Part shown: piece by piece, positions 1-10,600 of the stretch | Numbering within the stretch: position 1 is the stretch's first letter | Layout: every line of letters begins with the position of its first letter | Origin: Lamellibrachia satsuma | Taxonomy: Eukaryota > Annelida > Polychaeta > Sabellida > Siboglinidae | Reading direction: 5' to 3' | Assembly: GCA_033239005.1 (NCBI GenBank) | Contig: BSQZ01000039.1 | Location: forward strand, 2,748,816-2,812,815 | DNA: 64,000 bases | Notes under the pieces: generated by a model | Seen by the model: only the letters and a program-made list of their open reading frames with translations | What the model was told of the DNA's origin: nothing | The model's database searches: none | Position numbers and translations under genes: made by a program

Positions 1-508
1 CAACATTTACAAAACGATCTAGACAGATTAGTGAAATGGTTTGAGAAATGGCAGATGCTGTTCAATTCCAGAACTTAGAGACCTTAGTTATGAAGAACGC
101 CTGAAAGAATGTGGTTTAACAACTCTAGAGACAAGGAGGTTAAGAGGAGATCAGATTGAAGTTTTTAAGATATTGAATGGGTATGAAAATATTGATAGAA
201 ATATGTTTTTCTCACTCAAGAAGGATAGCAGAACTAGAGGACATGAGGTAAAATTAGTAAAGGATCAATGTAGATTGGACATCAGGAAGCACTCGTTCTC
301 ACAGAGGACAATAAATGAATGGAACAAATTGTCTACAGATTGTGTAACTGCTAGCAGCGTGAATATGTTTAAAAACAAGGTTGACATATATATCAGGAGG
401 GCGGGTTATAAGTAGGTGAACATTGTTGGACTCTTGATATGCCAATGGCTTCCTTGTCCACTTGCCATCTGGGCCTTTGGCTTGGATGGCAAATCTTGTT
501 AAATCTTG
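1..508 (+). mobile_element. LINE fragment, internally deleted (CR1/jockey-like)
   Basis: The end of a non-LTR retrotransposon. Bases 1-64 encode the RT stretch LVKWFEKWQMLFN. The sequence then jumps straight to the C-terminal tail (IPELRDLSYEERL... to RRAGYK, stop at about 415), which is followed by a 3' UTR containing ccaatggcttccttgtccac. In the related copy at 5712-6985 these two parts are separated by roughly 300 bp, so this copy has an internal deletion. The same 3' UTR recurs at about 10405-10475. The 3' end lies against the remnant 5' LTR of the Gypsy element. Inactive. Confidence 0.85.
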
Positions 509-609
509 TCTTTATTAACTAGACATATGACATGGTGTCATGAAGTAAACTGAAGCAGGAGGTATAAAGATCGACTAGGAAGCGAAATAGCGATCTAAAA
601 AGGAGAAAC

Positions 610-1108
610 ATGGCGAAAATACTACCGCCAACGTCGTTTGATTTCAACAAGCCTGAAAAGTGGTTGGAATGGAAGAAAAGATTTGCAAGATACCCTTATC
701 TATGTGATGGGTCAAGAAACAGAAAATGCATTTGGTCAGCTGAATTTGATAAATGAAGAAAGAAAGGATTATGATAAAGTAGAACAAGTATTTGATTCAT
801 ACTTCCAGCCTAAAACGAACACAATACATGAAAGATGCAAATTTGGACAGCGTGTTCAAATTGAGGGTGAGCCCAGTGAAGCATATATCAGAGCACTGCA
901 TGTTATGGCAGAAAGATGTGATTATGGTCACAATAAAGACACATACATTCGTGATAGAATTGTCAGTGGTATTTTGGACAAAGATCTGTCACGTGAATTG
1001 CAAATGGAAGAAAACCTCACATTGGCTACGGCAACAAATAAAGTGAGAACTAAAGAACTCATTCTAGCACAGCAGAGAGAAGAAAATCAGGTTGCACCTA
1101 GAACATAG
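610..1108 (+). pseudogene. Gypsy gag, frameshifted and stopped
   Basis: The ATG at 610 opens a reading frame typical of retroelement Gag (FDFNKPEKWLEWKKRF). Near 680-690 the frame shifts, and Gag similarity continues in another frame (LIYVMGQETENAFG to QREENQ). The missing residues at the junction suggest a small deletion. The frame ends with TAG at 1106-1108; the following sequence, with the zinc knuckles, is in the same frame. This could be a nonsense mutation or, less likely, a read-through stop. The frameshift favours decay. Confidence 0.8.
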
Positions 1109-1117
1109 GTCAATTAT

Positions 1118-4100
1118 GTGAAGTATAAGGACAGTAAGAGGTCGACTGGTGCTAACGTTTACTCAAGGGGGAAGAGCGGACCACAACCGAGTGGCCTTAG
1201 AGGCGCCCCCTCGCGGTCTTCGTGGCACCAGTATGCATCTCAAAACTGTCAATACTGCGGAACAAGCCATAAACCTAGAATGTGTCCTGCCTATGGCAAA
1301 ACATGTAACTTGTGTGGGAAACGGAACCATTTCTCCAAAGTCTGCAAAAGCAAACAAGTGAATGAAGTGTCAAAGACATATTGGATCAACATACTAACGC
1401 AAAACGATTCAAAAGACTGGATAATTGCACTTATGATGCCCAATGAGAGAGATGCACGTTTCAAAGTAGACACTGGGGCTCAATGCAATGTGATTCCCCT
1501 GGACATGTATAAACAGATGAAAGGTGAAACAACCAAGCTAAAACCATCCAGTGTCAAACTAACATCCTATAGTGGACACCACATTGAGGTTGTTGGGATG
1601 GATCAACTTGACGTTACACATCGAGGGCAGAAACACTGTCTCCCATTTCAAGTTGTGAAAGGAAATGTTTCGCCACTTCTAGGTCTGGTGTCAAGTGAAC
1701 TGATAGGGTTGGTTGTCAGAGCAGATGAAGTAAAAGAAAAGACACTGAAAGAAGAATACGCAGATGTGTTTGAAGGCACAGGTAAACTCAGCATGAAACA
1801 CACCATCAGATTGAAGGAAGGAGCGCAGCCGACAATTTGTGCACCGAGACAAGTTCCACACGCACTCAGAGAGAAATTGAAGGAGGAACTAGATCGTCTA
1901 GAAGCAGAACACATCATTGCGAAAGTTGAAGAACCGACTGAATGGGTGAATCCAATTGTCAACGTACTGAAACCCAACAAGCAGCTCAAAATTTGCCTGG
2001 ATCCGCAGAAGTTAAACGAAGCAATCACCAGAGAGCATTATGCGCTGCCAATAGCGTCAGACATATTTGCGAGAATCAGTGGAGCAAAAGTGTACTCGCC
2101 ACTTGATGCAACTGCAGGGTTTCATCAGATTGAGCTAGAAGAACAAAGCAGCTATTACACGACATTCATTACTGCATATGGCAGGTACAGGTACCTTAGG
2201 TTGCCATTTGGAGTGAAGTCTGCACCTGAAGTGATGCACAAAGCGATCAGTCAGATGTTTGATAGCATTGAAGGGGTTGAATGCTACATCGATGATATTC
2301 TGGTCTGGGGAAGAGATCAGGCAGAACATGATGAAAGACTTAGAAAAGTTCTTCAGAAATGCAGGGAAGAAAAACTTACACTCAATAAGGACAAATGCAA
2401 AATCTCACAGCCGACAGTAAAGTTCATTGGTCATGAATTGAGCAAAGGACTGGCACCTAGTCGGGATCGGGTCCAATCCGTTGTTGAAATGACAACGCCA
2501 CAAACAAAGGAGGATGTACAAAGGTTCATCGGATTTGCGACATACTTGAGCAAGTTTTGTCCAAAACTTTCAGAAGAGACAAAACCACTGAGAGAAGTGT
2601 TAAGAAAGAACATACAGTTCTTCTGGGAAGTACCACAACAAGAAGCTTTCAAAAAAGTCAAGGAACTAGTGACTCAGGCACCAGTACTCAATTTGTTTGA
2701 GCCAAGAAAAGACATCACACTGACAGTTGATGCTAGTAGCACCAGCCTGGGAGCAGCGTTGCTCCAAGATGGAGGTCCTGTTGAGTATGCTGCTAAAGCT
2801 CTCACGGGGGCACAGATCAATTATGCACAAATCGAAAAAGAATTGCAAGCTATAGTGTTTGGTTGTGAAAGATTTCACAGCTACATCTATGGCAGAGAAG
2901 TGACCGTGGAGACAGATCACAAACCATTGATCGGCGTCTTCAACAAACAAATTGACACGGCTTCACCACGAATTCAAAGAATGATGCTGAAGTTACAGAG
3001 GTATGACTTCAAGCTGGTCTACAAGCCAGGACAAGATATGTACATTGCAGATACGCTGAGTCGCACATGTCAGCTAGAACGACAACCCAGACATGACGAG
3101 CGAGAAGAAGAAGATGATCCATTGAAGGACATTTGTGCCGTCATAATCCATTCAGAGAAGTCCAGGAAGACATATAAAGATGCAACACGGCAAGACCCAC
3201 AGTTGAAAGATCTCCTGGTGCATGTGAGGAAGGGATGGCCGAGTGCGAGGAAACACTGCACTTCAAGTAGCAAACCATACTGGGACGTCCGCACTGAGAT
3301 CAGTGAATGTGACGGACTGCTCTTCAAAAGCGAGCGCTTGATAGTACCAACATGCATGAGATCAACCATTCTGAAAGATCTCCACTCGGCACATCAAGGC
3401 ATTGTCAAAACGGTAGAGAGAGCGAAGACGTCACTGTACTGGCCGCGGATGCAGAAGCAAATAGCTGATCTGATTGAAACATGCGACATCTGTCAAGAGA
3501 ACAGATCAACAAATCGACATGAGCCACTAATGCCTCAAGAAGTGCCTGCTTATCCGCAACAGAAGATAGCAGCCGACCTGTTCACTGTTGGTGGAAAAGA
3601 CTATATGGTGAGTGTCGATTACTACAGCAAATGGATCAACATCACTGAACTGAAAGCAACGAAGAGCGCAGATGTCATCGAGGCACTCCAGAGACAGTTT
3701 GCAGATTTTGGAATACCGGACGAGCTGGTATCAGATAATGGCCCTCAATTCGGCAGCTGGGAGTTCAGGTTGTTTATGCAAAGCTTGGGAATTGTCCACA
3801 GGACATCAAGTCCTACATATGCACGGGCAAATGGACAAGCAGAGAAAATGGATCAAGTCGCTAAGAACCTGATCAAGAAGTCGAGTGCTGAAGGAACATC
3901 GTATCATGTGGGACTTCAAGAAATCAGAAACACTCCAATAACAAACGGAATGTTAACGCCAGCTCAACTGTTGCAAGGTAGGACTCTTAGAAGCAAGATT
4001 CCTGCACCTGAGAAAGCACTATTTCCGCATACTTACGATCAGGCGAGGGTCAAGCAGGCACTACAAAAGAAAATCAATGATCACAAGTTCTACCACGACA

Positions 4101-4219
4101 AAAAGGCAGGTCTGGAGAAAGAAATCCTGAAGCCGGGAAATCAAGTAAGGGTACACCTGCCAGATACACCTGCAAGGTACACCTGCAAGGTACACCTGCA
4201 AGGTACACCTGCAAGGTAA
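1118..4219 (+). pseudogene. Gypsy pol polyprotein (PR-RT-RH-IN), C-terminally broken
   Basis: A long frame encoding, in order: two Cys zinc knuckles (about residues 45-77; the second fits CX2CX4HX4C, CNLCGKRNHFSKVC); aspartic protease (VDTGA, about residue 118); reverse transcriptase with YIDD at about residue 393; RNase H (TVDAS and TDHKP); an integrase zinc region (H-H-C-C) and a D,D-35-E core (ADLF, SDNGPQ, ANGQAEK). The frame stops early at 4217-4219 because of a 13-bp satellite. Similarity to the integrase tail continues in another frame to about 4566 (KWRRAVV, HLPEPRSYQVE) and carries a further TGA near 4455. It is a chromosomal fossil or recently inactivated copy. Confidence 0.9.
4150..4216 (+). 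repeat. 13-bp tandem repeat that frameshifts pol
   Basis: About five copies of ggtacacctgcaa, the first diverged, lie at the end of the integrase region. Because 13 is not a multiple of three, each added copy shifts the frame. The open frame runs into TAA immediately after the array, while the expected integrase tail resumes in a different frame. The expansion is therefore the likely cause of the truncation. Confidence 0.85.
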
Positions 4220-4615
4220 ATGGAGAAGAGCAGTTGTCAGCAAGCACCTGCCTGAACCAAGATCATATCAAGTAGAGACTGATGATGGAACGCGATACCT
4301 TCGCAATCGGATGCACATAAACCGCAACTATGGCTTACCAATGGCCCGACGCGAGCTGTTTCGTACAATGCAAGCGACAGCACCGAACACTGTCAATGAT
4401 GCGTCCACGGCAACTAGAGATATCGCGCGACCACCCGAGATGAGTCAACCATCGTGACCACCTGAGATGACACAACCGATATCTCAACCGTCATCGACGA
4501 GTGACCGAGTTTACACCCGACGTGGACGAGAAGTCAAACCACCGCAATGGACAAAGGACTATGTCTAGAACTGTGTACTAGAACTGAACACCACGAACTT
4601 TAGTTAGACAACCTT

Positions 4616-4627
4616 AAAAAAGGGAGA
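4616..4627 (+). other. Polypurine tract of the Gypsy element
   Basis: The run aaaaaagggaga immediately precedes the TGTCATA start of the 3' LTR, the usual position for the plus-strand primer of reverse transcription. Confidence 0.7.
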
Positions 4628-4764
4628 TGTCATATAATGTGGTGCTAAACATTTCATGAGATACGAAAGTGAGAAACGGAAGTTGTCGTCCATAGTTTGA
4701 TCTTGTAAATTGTGTTTATTATGGTAATCAAAGCCATCTGTCTTTATTAACTAGACTTATGACA
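4628..4764 (+). repeat. Gypsy 3' LTR (137 bp)
   Basis: Starts TGTCATA and ends TATGACA. Its last ~24 bp match bases 509-532 at the 5' side of the element, with the single change acatatgaca/acttatgaca near the end. It is short for a Gypsy LTR. The right boundary is also the point where cullin similarity starts on the other strand. Confidence 0.75.
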
Positions 4765-5186
4765 ACCACGAGTGCATTGTACTTCTTGTGAACACCCAAC
4801 ACTGTTTGCACGTATACTTTCGGGTCACTAAGTGCTGCCTCTCCACACTTCTCCAGTGCGGTCAGTCTCTGTGTCCAGATGTGTGACTCGAGCCGGTTCT
4901 TCAGTTCCCCGAGACCGTTGGGAATGCGGGACACAAGCTGGTACATGCGACTCGGATGTACGCCATTGTTGTCGTCGAAGAGGTTCTGGAACTCAGCCTG
5001 GAAGATCTCAAGTGGTTTGTCGATGAGTACCCGGTCACAGACCCCTGTCAGCCGGTCCTGGGTGATCTCGTGTAAGTGCAGGTGCACCCGGCGCTGTTCC
5101 TCCAACAGACGCGTCTCCTTCTTCATCATATACTCTGTGACTGGGTTCTGCTTCAGCCGTGAGCTGCGAGACATCCGATGAATGAA
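4765..5186 (-). pseudogene. Cullin-1-like fragment (probable retrocopy or stranded exon)
   Basis: The minus strand encodes about 140 residues resembling the middle of the CUL1 N-terminal cullin-repeat domain. Visible blocks are [63 protein letters not shown] and VHKKYNALV. Cullin 1 is the scaffold of SCF ubiquitin ligases. Similarity begins near 5186 after an upstream in-frame stop, with no splice acceptor seen. It ends exactly at the Gypsy 3' LTR. Vertebrate CUL1 has introns in this stretch but none is seen here, which favours a processed copy. An isolated, well-conserved exon of a larger gene split by the LTR element cannot be excluded. Confidence 0.75.
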
Positions 5187-5711
5187 CAGGAGGACCAGTC
5201 ACACCTCACATGACATGACGTGCCGCTTCTTTGAGACTGACGACGTTGGTGCGTATATGGCGTGGATGAAACGCATAAATGTAGCTTTGTATTTTGAATG
5301 CCAACTGTCGTGCCAGGGGACTGTAGACTCGAGAACAGACTGACTGAAGCCGAGACAGCGCGACAAGAGACGAGAAACGTTCATCAGATTGTTTACGAGT
5401 CTGTGTGATTTTTCAATTTGGTCGAGGTTTTTCCTGCTTTATTTTTAATTTCTCATAAACGTCTTCGTATTTAGTTTCCAAAATTTCCTCACCCTTTTTA
5501 CTGATCTCATTTAATTTATTGACTCTCGGTGTATCCGGGAACGTTTGAAGAAAAGGTTAACTCTTAATAATTCGTGTCGAGCCAACCAGTCAATCTTTGG
5601 ACTACTCGCTGGTAACGAAGGAACGTCAAAGAAACATTCGAAAGGTGGCCCGATAAGGATAAAATCGACGTTCCTTCTGTACATAAATCTCCTGGCCGTC
5701 CAGTCTTTGTG
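5187..5711. other. No gene recognised
   Basis: Short minus-strand frames are present (for example a lysine- and glutamate-rich stretch, NKLNEISKKGEEI, near 5470-5530), but I recognise no family and see no splice or start context. It may be old transposon sequence. Confidence 0.5.
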
Positions 5712-6985
5712 GACAAGGAAGCCATTGGCTTATCGAGAGTCCAACAATTTTCTCATCTATGTGTAGCCCGCCTTTATCAGATATCTGTCAATTCTATTTT
5801 TAAACATATTCACACTACTAGCATTAACACAATCATTTAGCAGTTTGTTCCATTCATTTATCATCCTCTGTGAGAATGAGTACTTTCTCATGTCCAACCT
5901 ACACTGCTCCTTAACTAATGCTGCTTTGTGTCCTCTGGTTCTACTGCCTTCTTTAAGTTTGAAGAACATATTCCTATCAACATCCTCATAACCGTTCACT
6001 ATTTTAAACACTTCTATTTGGTCTACTCTTAGTCTCCTGGTCTCTAGTGTTGTCAAACCACATTGTAATAAGCGACTTTCGTAACTAAGGTCTCTTAATT
6101 CTGGAATCATCTTAGTTGCTCTTCGTTTTATTCTTTCTAGCTTATCTGTCTTTTTTACGATATGGCCTCCATGCTTGAATACAATATTCCAAATGTGGTC
6201 TAACTATTGCTTTGTACAGGGGTACAATTAGATGTTTCTCCTTATACGTGATAGTTCTCCTAATTAGCCCTAGAATTTGATTTCCTTTCGAAGCAGCAAT
6301 CCCACATTGCTCTGAAACTTTCATGTCAGCATTAAATGTTACTCCTAAATCCTTTTCTTGTGTGGTTCTACCTAGTACAGCATCCCCCATTTTATATTCC
6401 TCGTCCATATTTCGATGTCCTATGTGTATACATTTACACTTCCCAAAATTGAATAACATTTGCCATTTTTCTGACCATTTAACTAATTTTTCTAGATCAT
6501 CCTGTAAACTTTGTTTATCTGTATCATTAGTAACCTTTCTGAATACTTTTGTGTCATCTGCAAATTTGAGTACTTTGCTAGATATGTCATCCTCCAAATC
6601 ATTTATATATATTAAAAACAGTATAGGGCCTAACACTGATCCCTGTGGTACCCCACTCAAAATAGATTTCCAGTTTGAAATATTACCATCTACTATTACT
6701 CTCTGTCTTCTGTGTGTAAGCCACTTTTCTATCCAGTTGATTACATCATTGCCTATACCATGGGCTTTTAGTTTAAGTAACAATCTTTGATGTGGCACTT
6801 TATCGAAAGCTTTCTGAAAATCTAAGTAGACAACATCCACTGGTGACCCGTGATCTACCCACTTTGTAATTTCTTCTAAAAAACATAAGAGATTGGTTAG
6901 ACATGACCTTCCTTTTAGGAATCCATGTTGAGATGTATTTATTAATTTATGTTTTATGAGGAATTCCACCATGTGTAATATTTAA
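5712..6985 (-). mobile_element. 5'-truncated LINE with RT, one frameshift (CR1/jockey-like)
   Basis: Minus-strand 6972-6142 encodes reverse transcriptase: QHGFLKGRSCLTNLL, VYLDFQKAFDKVPH, SGVPQGSVLGPILF, and FADDTKVF as the catalytic motif. After a frameshift near 6140-6110, the tail (IPELRDLSY... to the stop at 5757) continues in another frame. The 3' UTR with the shared ccaatggcttccttgtccac motif follows to about 5712. There is no endonuclease domain, so this is a dead 5'-truncated copy. It is the same family as the copy at 1-508. Confidence 0.9.
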
Positions 6986-7449
6986 GGGTACGCCAAAGAG
7001 AATCGCATTTTCTGCATTTAACCGACAGTATTTTTGAATATCAAAATATAAGAAAAGTGTTTTTCAAGTAAATCTAAATTCAGGGTCTCGGGAAAGTGAC
7101 AAATTAAACGCCTGATTAATTTACATGGTAATAAAGGGTGGGCGTCACGTGTGTGGTCATCAGCATCGTTGTCAGGTTTTTCTGTGTCACGGTCAGTGTC
7201 ACGTTCTGGTTGTGGCGGTAGAGTCTCTGCACAGGTTTCCAAATACTCCTGACATTCACTGGGCTCCATGGACTGGGGGGACTTCGCAGCCTCTGGACCC
7301 AGGCTGGAAATGTTTCTCACGCCTAAGAAGCATCCAGTGGTTGACATTTTTTTAGCAGCAATAACAATAGTAATACTGACAGCTTATAAATTATTCGGAG
7401 TTATATGTACAGCATTTAAAAGAACAAATCAACGCACAATAAACACATG
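6986..7449. other. RAD51D 3' flank
   Basis: Sequence downstream of the RAD51D stop codon. It probably contains the 3' UTR, but I could not fix a polyadenylation signal. Short frames here match nothing I recognise. Confidence 0.5.
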
Positions 7450-7695
7450 TCATTGCACGCCATAATCAGATATGACGAAAGACGTGGAGACGTTGGTCAA
7501 AAGACGGTCACTCTTCAACAAGACCGCGCGCCGGTGGAGGTCACCACCCGTTCGTGATTGTAGTTCCGTGATCAATTCGGCGGCGCTGTGCTGTGGTTTC
7601 ACGAGTTCGATCCGGGTATTTGGCACGTGCGACCACGTTCTCCCCATGGCAGGTCTTGTGGCGCCACCGTCGCCGTAGACGACATTGTTCGTTAT
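7450..7695 (-). CDS. RAD51D: RAD51D exon 8 (residues 249-329, stop)
   Basis: Acceptor TTCCAG, 82 codons including the TGA at 7452-7450. Encodes [11 protein letters not shown] and [17 protein letters not shown], the RAD51-family segment equivalent to human GRSWSFVPSTRILL. It ends in a divergent tail, where little similarity remains after the [10 protein letters not shown] block. Confidence 0.95.
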   Translation of the reverse strand: MTNNVVYGDGGATRPAMGRTWSHVPNTRIELVKPQHSAAELITELQSRTGGDLHRRAVLLKSDRLLTNVSTSFVISDYGVQ

Positions 7696-10600
7696 CTGGA
7701 ACATGGAAGAGTATGTAACATAAACGGAGATAAACCTAGTGGTGTCACTCACTTCAAAATATAAAGAAACTGTTTATTACTACAGGGTTCCCACTTTTTC
7801 AGCTCAAGGCCCTCAACATTTCCCCCTAATATGTTTCATACGTTATGCAATTCAGTTTTAAAACAAAGCTACTTGTTTGCCGAGTGCCCCCTGGAACTAC
7901 ATGGTGGCCCCCTAGTCGTCTGCGGTGCCCAGTTTGAAAACCCGGTGCCACCTGCTATCCATCTAGAGTAGAGTACCCCAGTTTTGGAGGAATAACATTT
8001 AGTTCTATATGTGTTATATAAAAGACGCCGTTTGCCCACTCCAAAGTGCTACTATCGAACTATAGTATTGTGCGTAGGCCTAATTCTCGAAACCGCATTA
8101 CCTGTAAGTCGCATCATTGGTGACTACAGGAAGGCACGTGTTAACCATTACTCGATGTTTTAGGAGAACGTTTGGTATTTGTAATAGGGCTACCTTCAGT
8201 AGACAAACTAGAAACTTGACCCGGCTGACATGTTCACTGGATCACCAAACCGACACACGACAGCAGCATTAGCCTACACTCATTGTTATTGCTCTCCTCT
8301 TTATCTTTGCATGTGAGGCTGACACAGGTACCGCTCATCGATTTGTGTCTTCCCTTCTTCTTCATCACTGGCCCCGTTTCGCTGCCGTCTCCACCAATCG
8401 TGTCCACCCCCCATCCCTCACTCTCATTCTCCAGTCCACTCCCACATCCGTCAAATCTCTCTTCACGCAGTCCTCCATCTCAGTCTCGGTCTTCATCGTC
8501 TCCTTCTACCATCCATTCTAAGCGCATCCGTTGTCTTCATCAACCGTTCCCCTTCCATTCTTTCCACGTGTCCAGCCCACTTTAACCGGCTCCTCGCCAG
8601 CTTCCTCCTGAGATTCTCTTTCACACCGACTTCCTCCCTCCAATCGTCGATTAGTAATGCACCAATACTCGGTTCCACTGCTTACCAGAACGGTCTTTGG
8701 AGAGTTACCATATTGAAGTTAATACAAGGTTACTTGGATGGGTGCTTCACGTTGAGGTGAAGCAGGTAAGAACTGCAACCCCACAACCACCTCCCCTGTG
8801 ACAATAGCTGATAGAAGCCGATAGAAGTCTGCTGCATCAGTTGAAGGACATGGTAAAAGACTGAATTAGACATTTGTAATATTCATTATTTCCTATTTTA
8901 CAACACACGTGTACAATTCATATTTGCAGGTACATGTGCATAATGCTACACCCAGAGCGAGGTTGTGACGTCACAGACGTTGACGCTACCAGTCGAAGAC
9001 AAGTAGCATGGTAGCAAGACAAACAGAAAGCTCATGGAAGTGTAGCTGCTATGTCTACAATATTCTGTCTACCAAGTTGATTTAGTTAATACTGTGCGTG
9101 TGCGAGTGAGTGTGTGTGTACGTACATCAGTGTATCCATATAACTATATTTAGTAATAGCATAACCAGAGTTGACGCTAAGACCATAAAGCCGCATGCGA
9201 CAACGTCGTTTTTACATATTTGCTTATTACACCAGCCATGTGTTGTATTTACATTGGCTTGTAGTTAGGCACGAAGCTCAGCTGAAACTATCTAACTGTA
9301 TTAGACATCGTTGTAGCACATGGTTAACATCTAGAAAGACGACTGATGACATAAGCATAAGCTTGAAGAAGAGATTTGTGTAATCTCTTGTCTGGAGCAT
9401 TGTTCAGTATGGCAGTGAGTCCTGGAATGTTCACAATAGGCTGGACACAGAGAAAGATCAACATCTGGGTCAGTAGAGGTTAAGGAAGAAGAATATCAGC
9501 TCTGAGAGAAGAAAGCTGGCTAAGTATGACCATTGAAAAAGAAGACCAGAGAGACTGGTGCAAACATTGGACATATGGTGGACTCAAAGTGGCTAGAGCT
9601 TGCAAGGAGACGCCAACGGCCTAACTGAGGCTACGGCTACACAAGAAGAAGACATCGTTTGCACATTTTCAGTATTGCTGGTCAGTCAGCCATTCTGGTA
9701 GTGAATACTGATTTGCAGAATCAAGTTTGGTATCCGTGTGTGTATAACTTGCACTTTATCTGGGGTGAGTACTGCTGTATTTGGCTTTTATGTTTCAAAC
9801 AGACAAACAGTTTGTGACAGATGTTTCCAGAACTCGGGAGTTGTAAATTTTAACAATTATTAACAATTAATAATATCAGCACAGTTCATTAACATCCGAG
9901 AGTACTCAAGGAATAATATGTGTATAGTGGAATTAATTGTAAATGCAATTACAACGTGTATGTTGCATGTTTTGTATAATTAATAAATTATACAAAAATA
10001 TTACAACAGCTATCTGTATCATGTTCTGGGGTATTTTGCTGCTTTTACATTCCATTTAAATACAGCATAAAAATATTGTGGTATTTTTTCTGCTTGAACA
10101 TTCCATTTAAATACTGTGTGAAAGTATGGTAGCTGTGTTGTTCCTAGACAGAGTAACTTACCAACACTGCCACAGAGTATTCCACAGCTAGTGTCTTAAG
10201 AATTCTGGACACGTGCATCATGTAGGCATGTCCTGGAAACAAAACAAACCAACTGAACAAAATGTGTGGGACAAACAAAATATCATGGAGAAGCCTGCAT
10301 AATCAATGGAACAAATTATCTACACATTTTGAATATGCTTAAAAACAAGGCTGACACATATCTCAGATGGGGGCAGGTTACACAAAGATGACAAAAGGTT
10401 GGACTCTCGATAAGCCAATGGCTTCCTTGTCCACTTGCCAACTGGGTCTGTGCCTTGGACGGCAAACTATAATATAATAAATAAATGTTTATCTCAAATA
10501 GGATTTTACAGCCAAGACATTACTCAGACTTGTAATATTATTTAACGGTGTTTCTGACAGCATCCGGATTGGGTTAGATTTCCCAAATCTTTTCCAAATT

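Larger units (their letters stand above)
509..4764 (+). mobile_element. Decayed Gypsy-type LTR retrotransposon
   Basis: The domain order gag, zinc knuckles, protease, RT, RNase H, integrase is that of Gypsy/Ty3 elements. The 3' LTR is 4628-4764, with short inverted termini TGTCATA/TATGACA. Only about the last 24 bp of the 5' LTR survive (tctttattaactagac then atatgaca, ending at 532). The bases after it begin TGG, as a tRNA primer-binding site does. A purine-rich tract ends at 4627. Several disabling lesions are listed in separate entries. The right end interrupts cullin-1-like sequence. Confidence 0.9.

Noticed and set aside
7018..7355. Overlapping 109- and 76-codon frames downstream of RAD51D
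   Set aside because: No family recognised and no conserved motif; probably 3' UTR or flank.
8283..8585. 100-codon Ser/Pro/His-rich plus-strand frame
   Set aside because: It is antisense to a decayed LINE RT tail.
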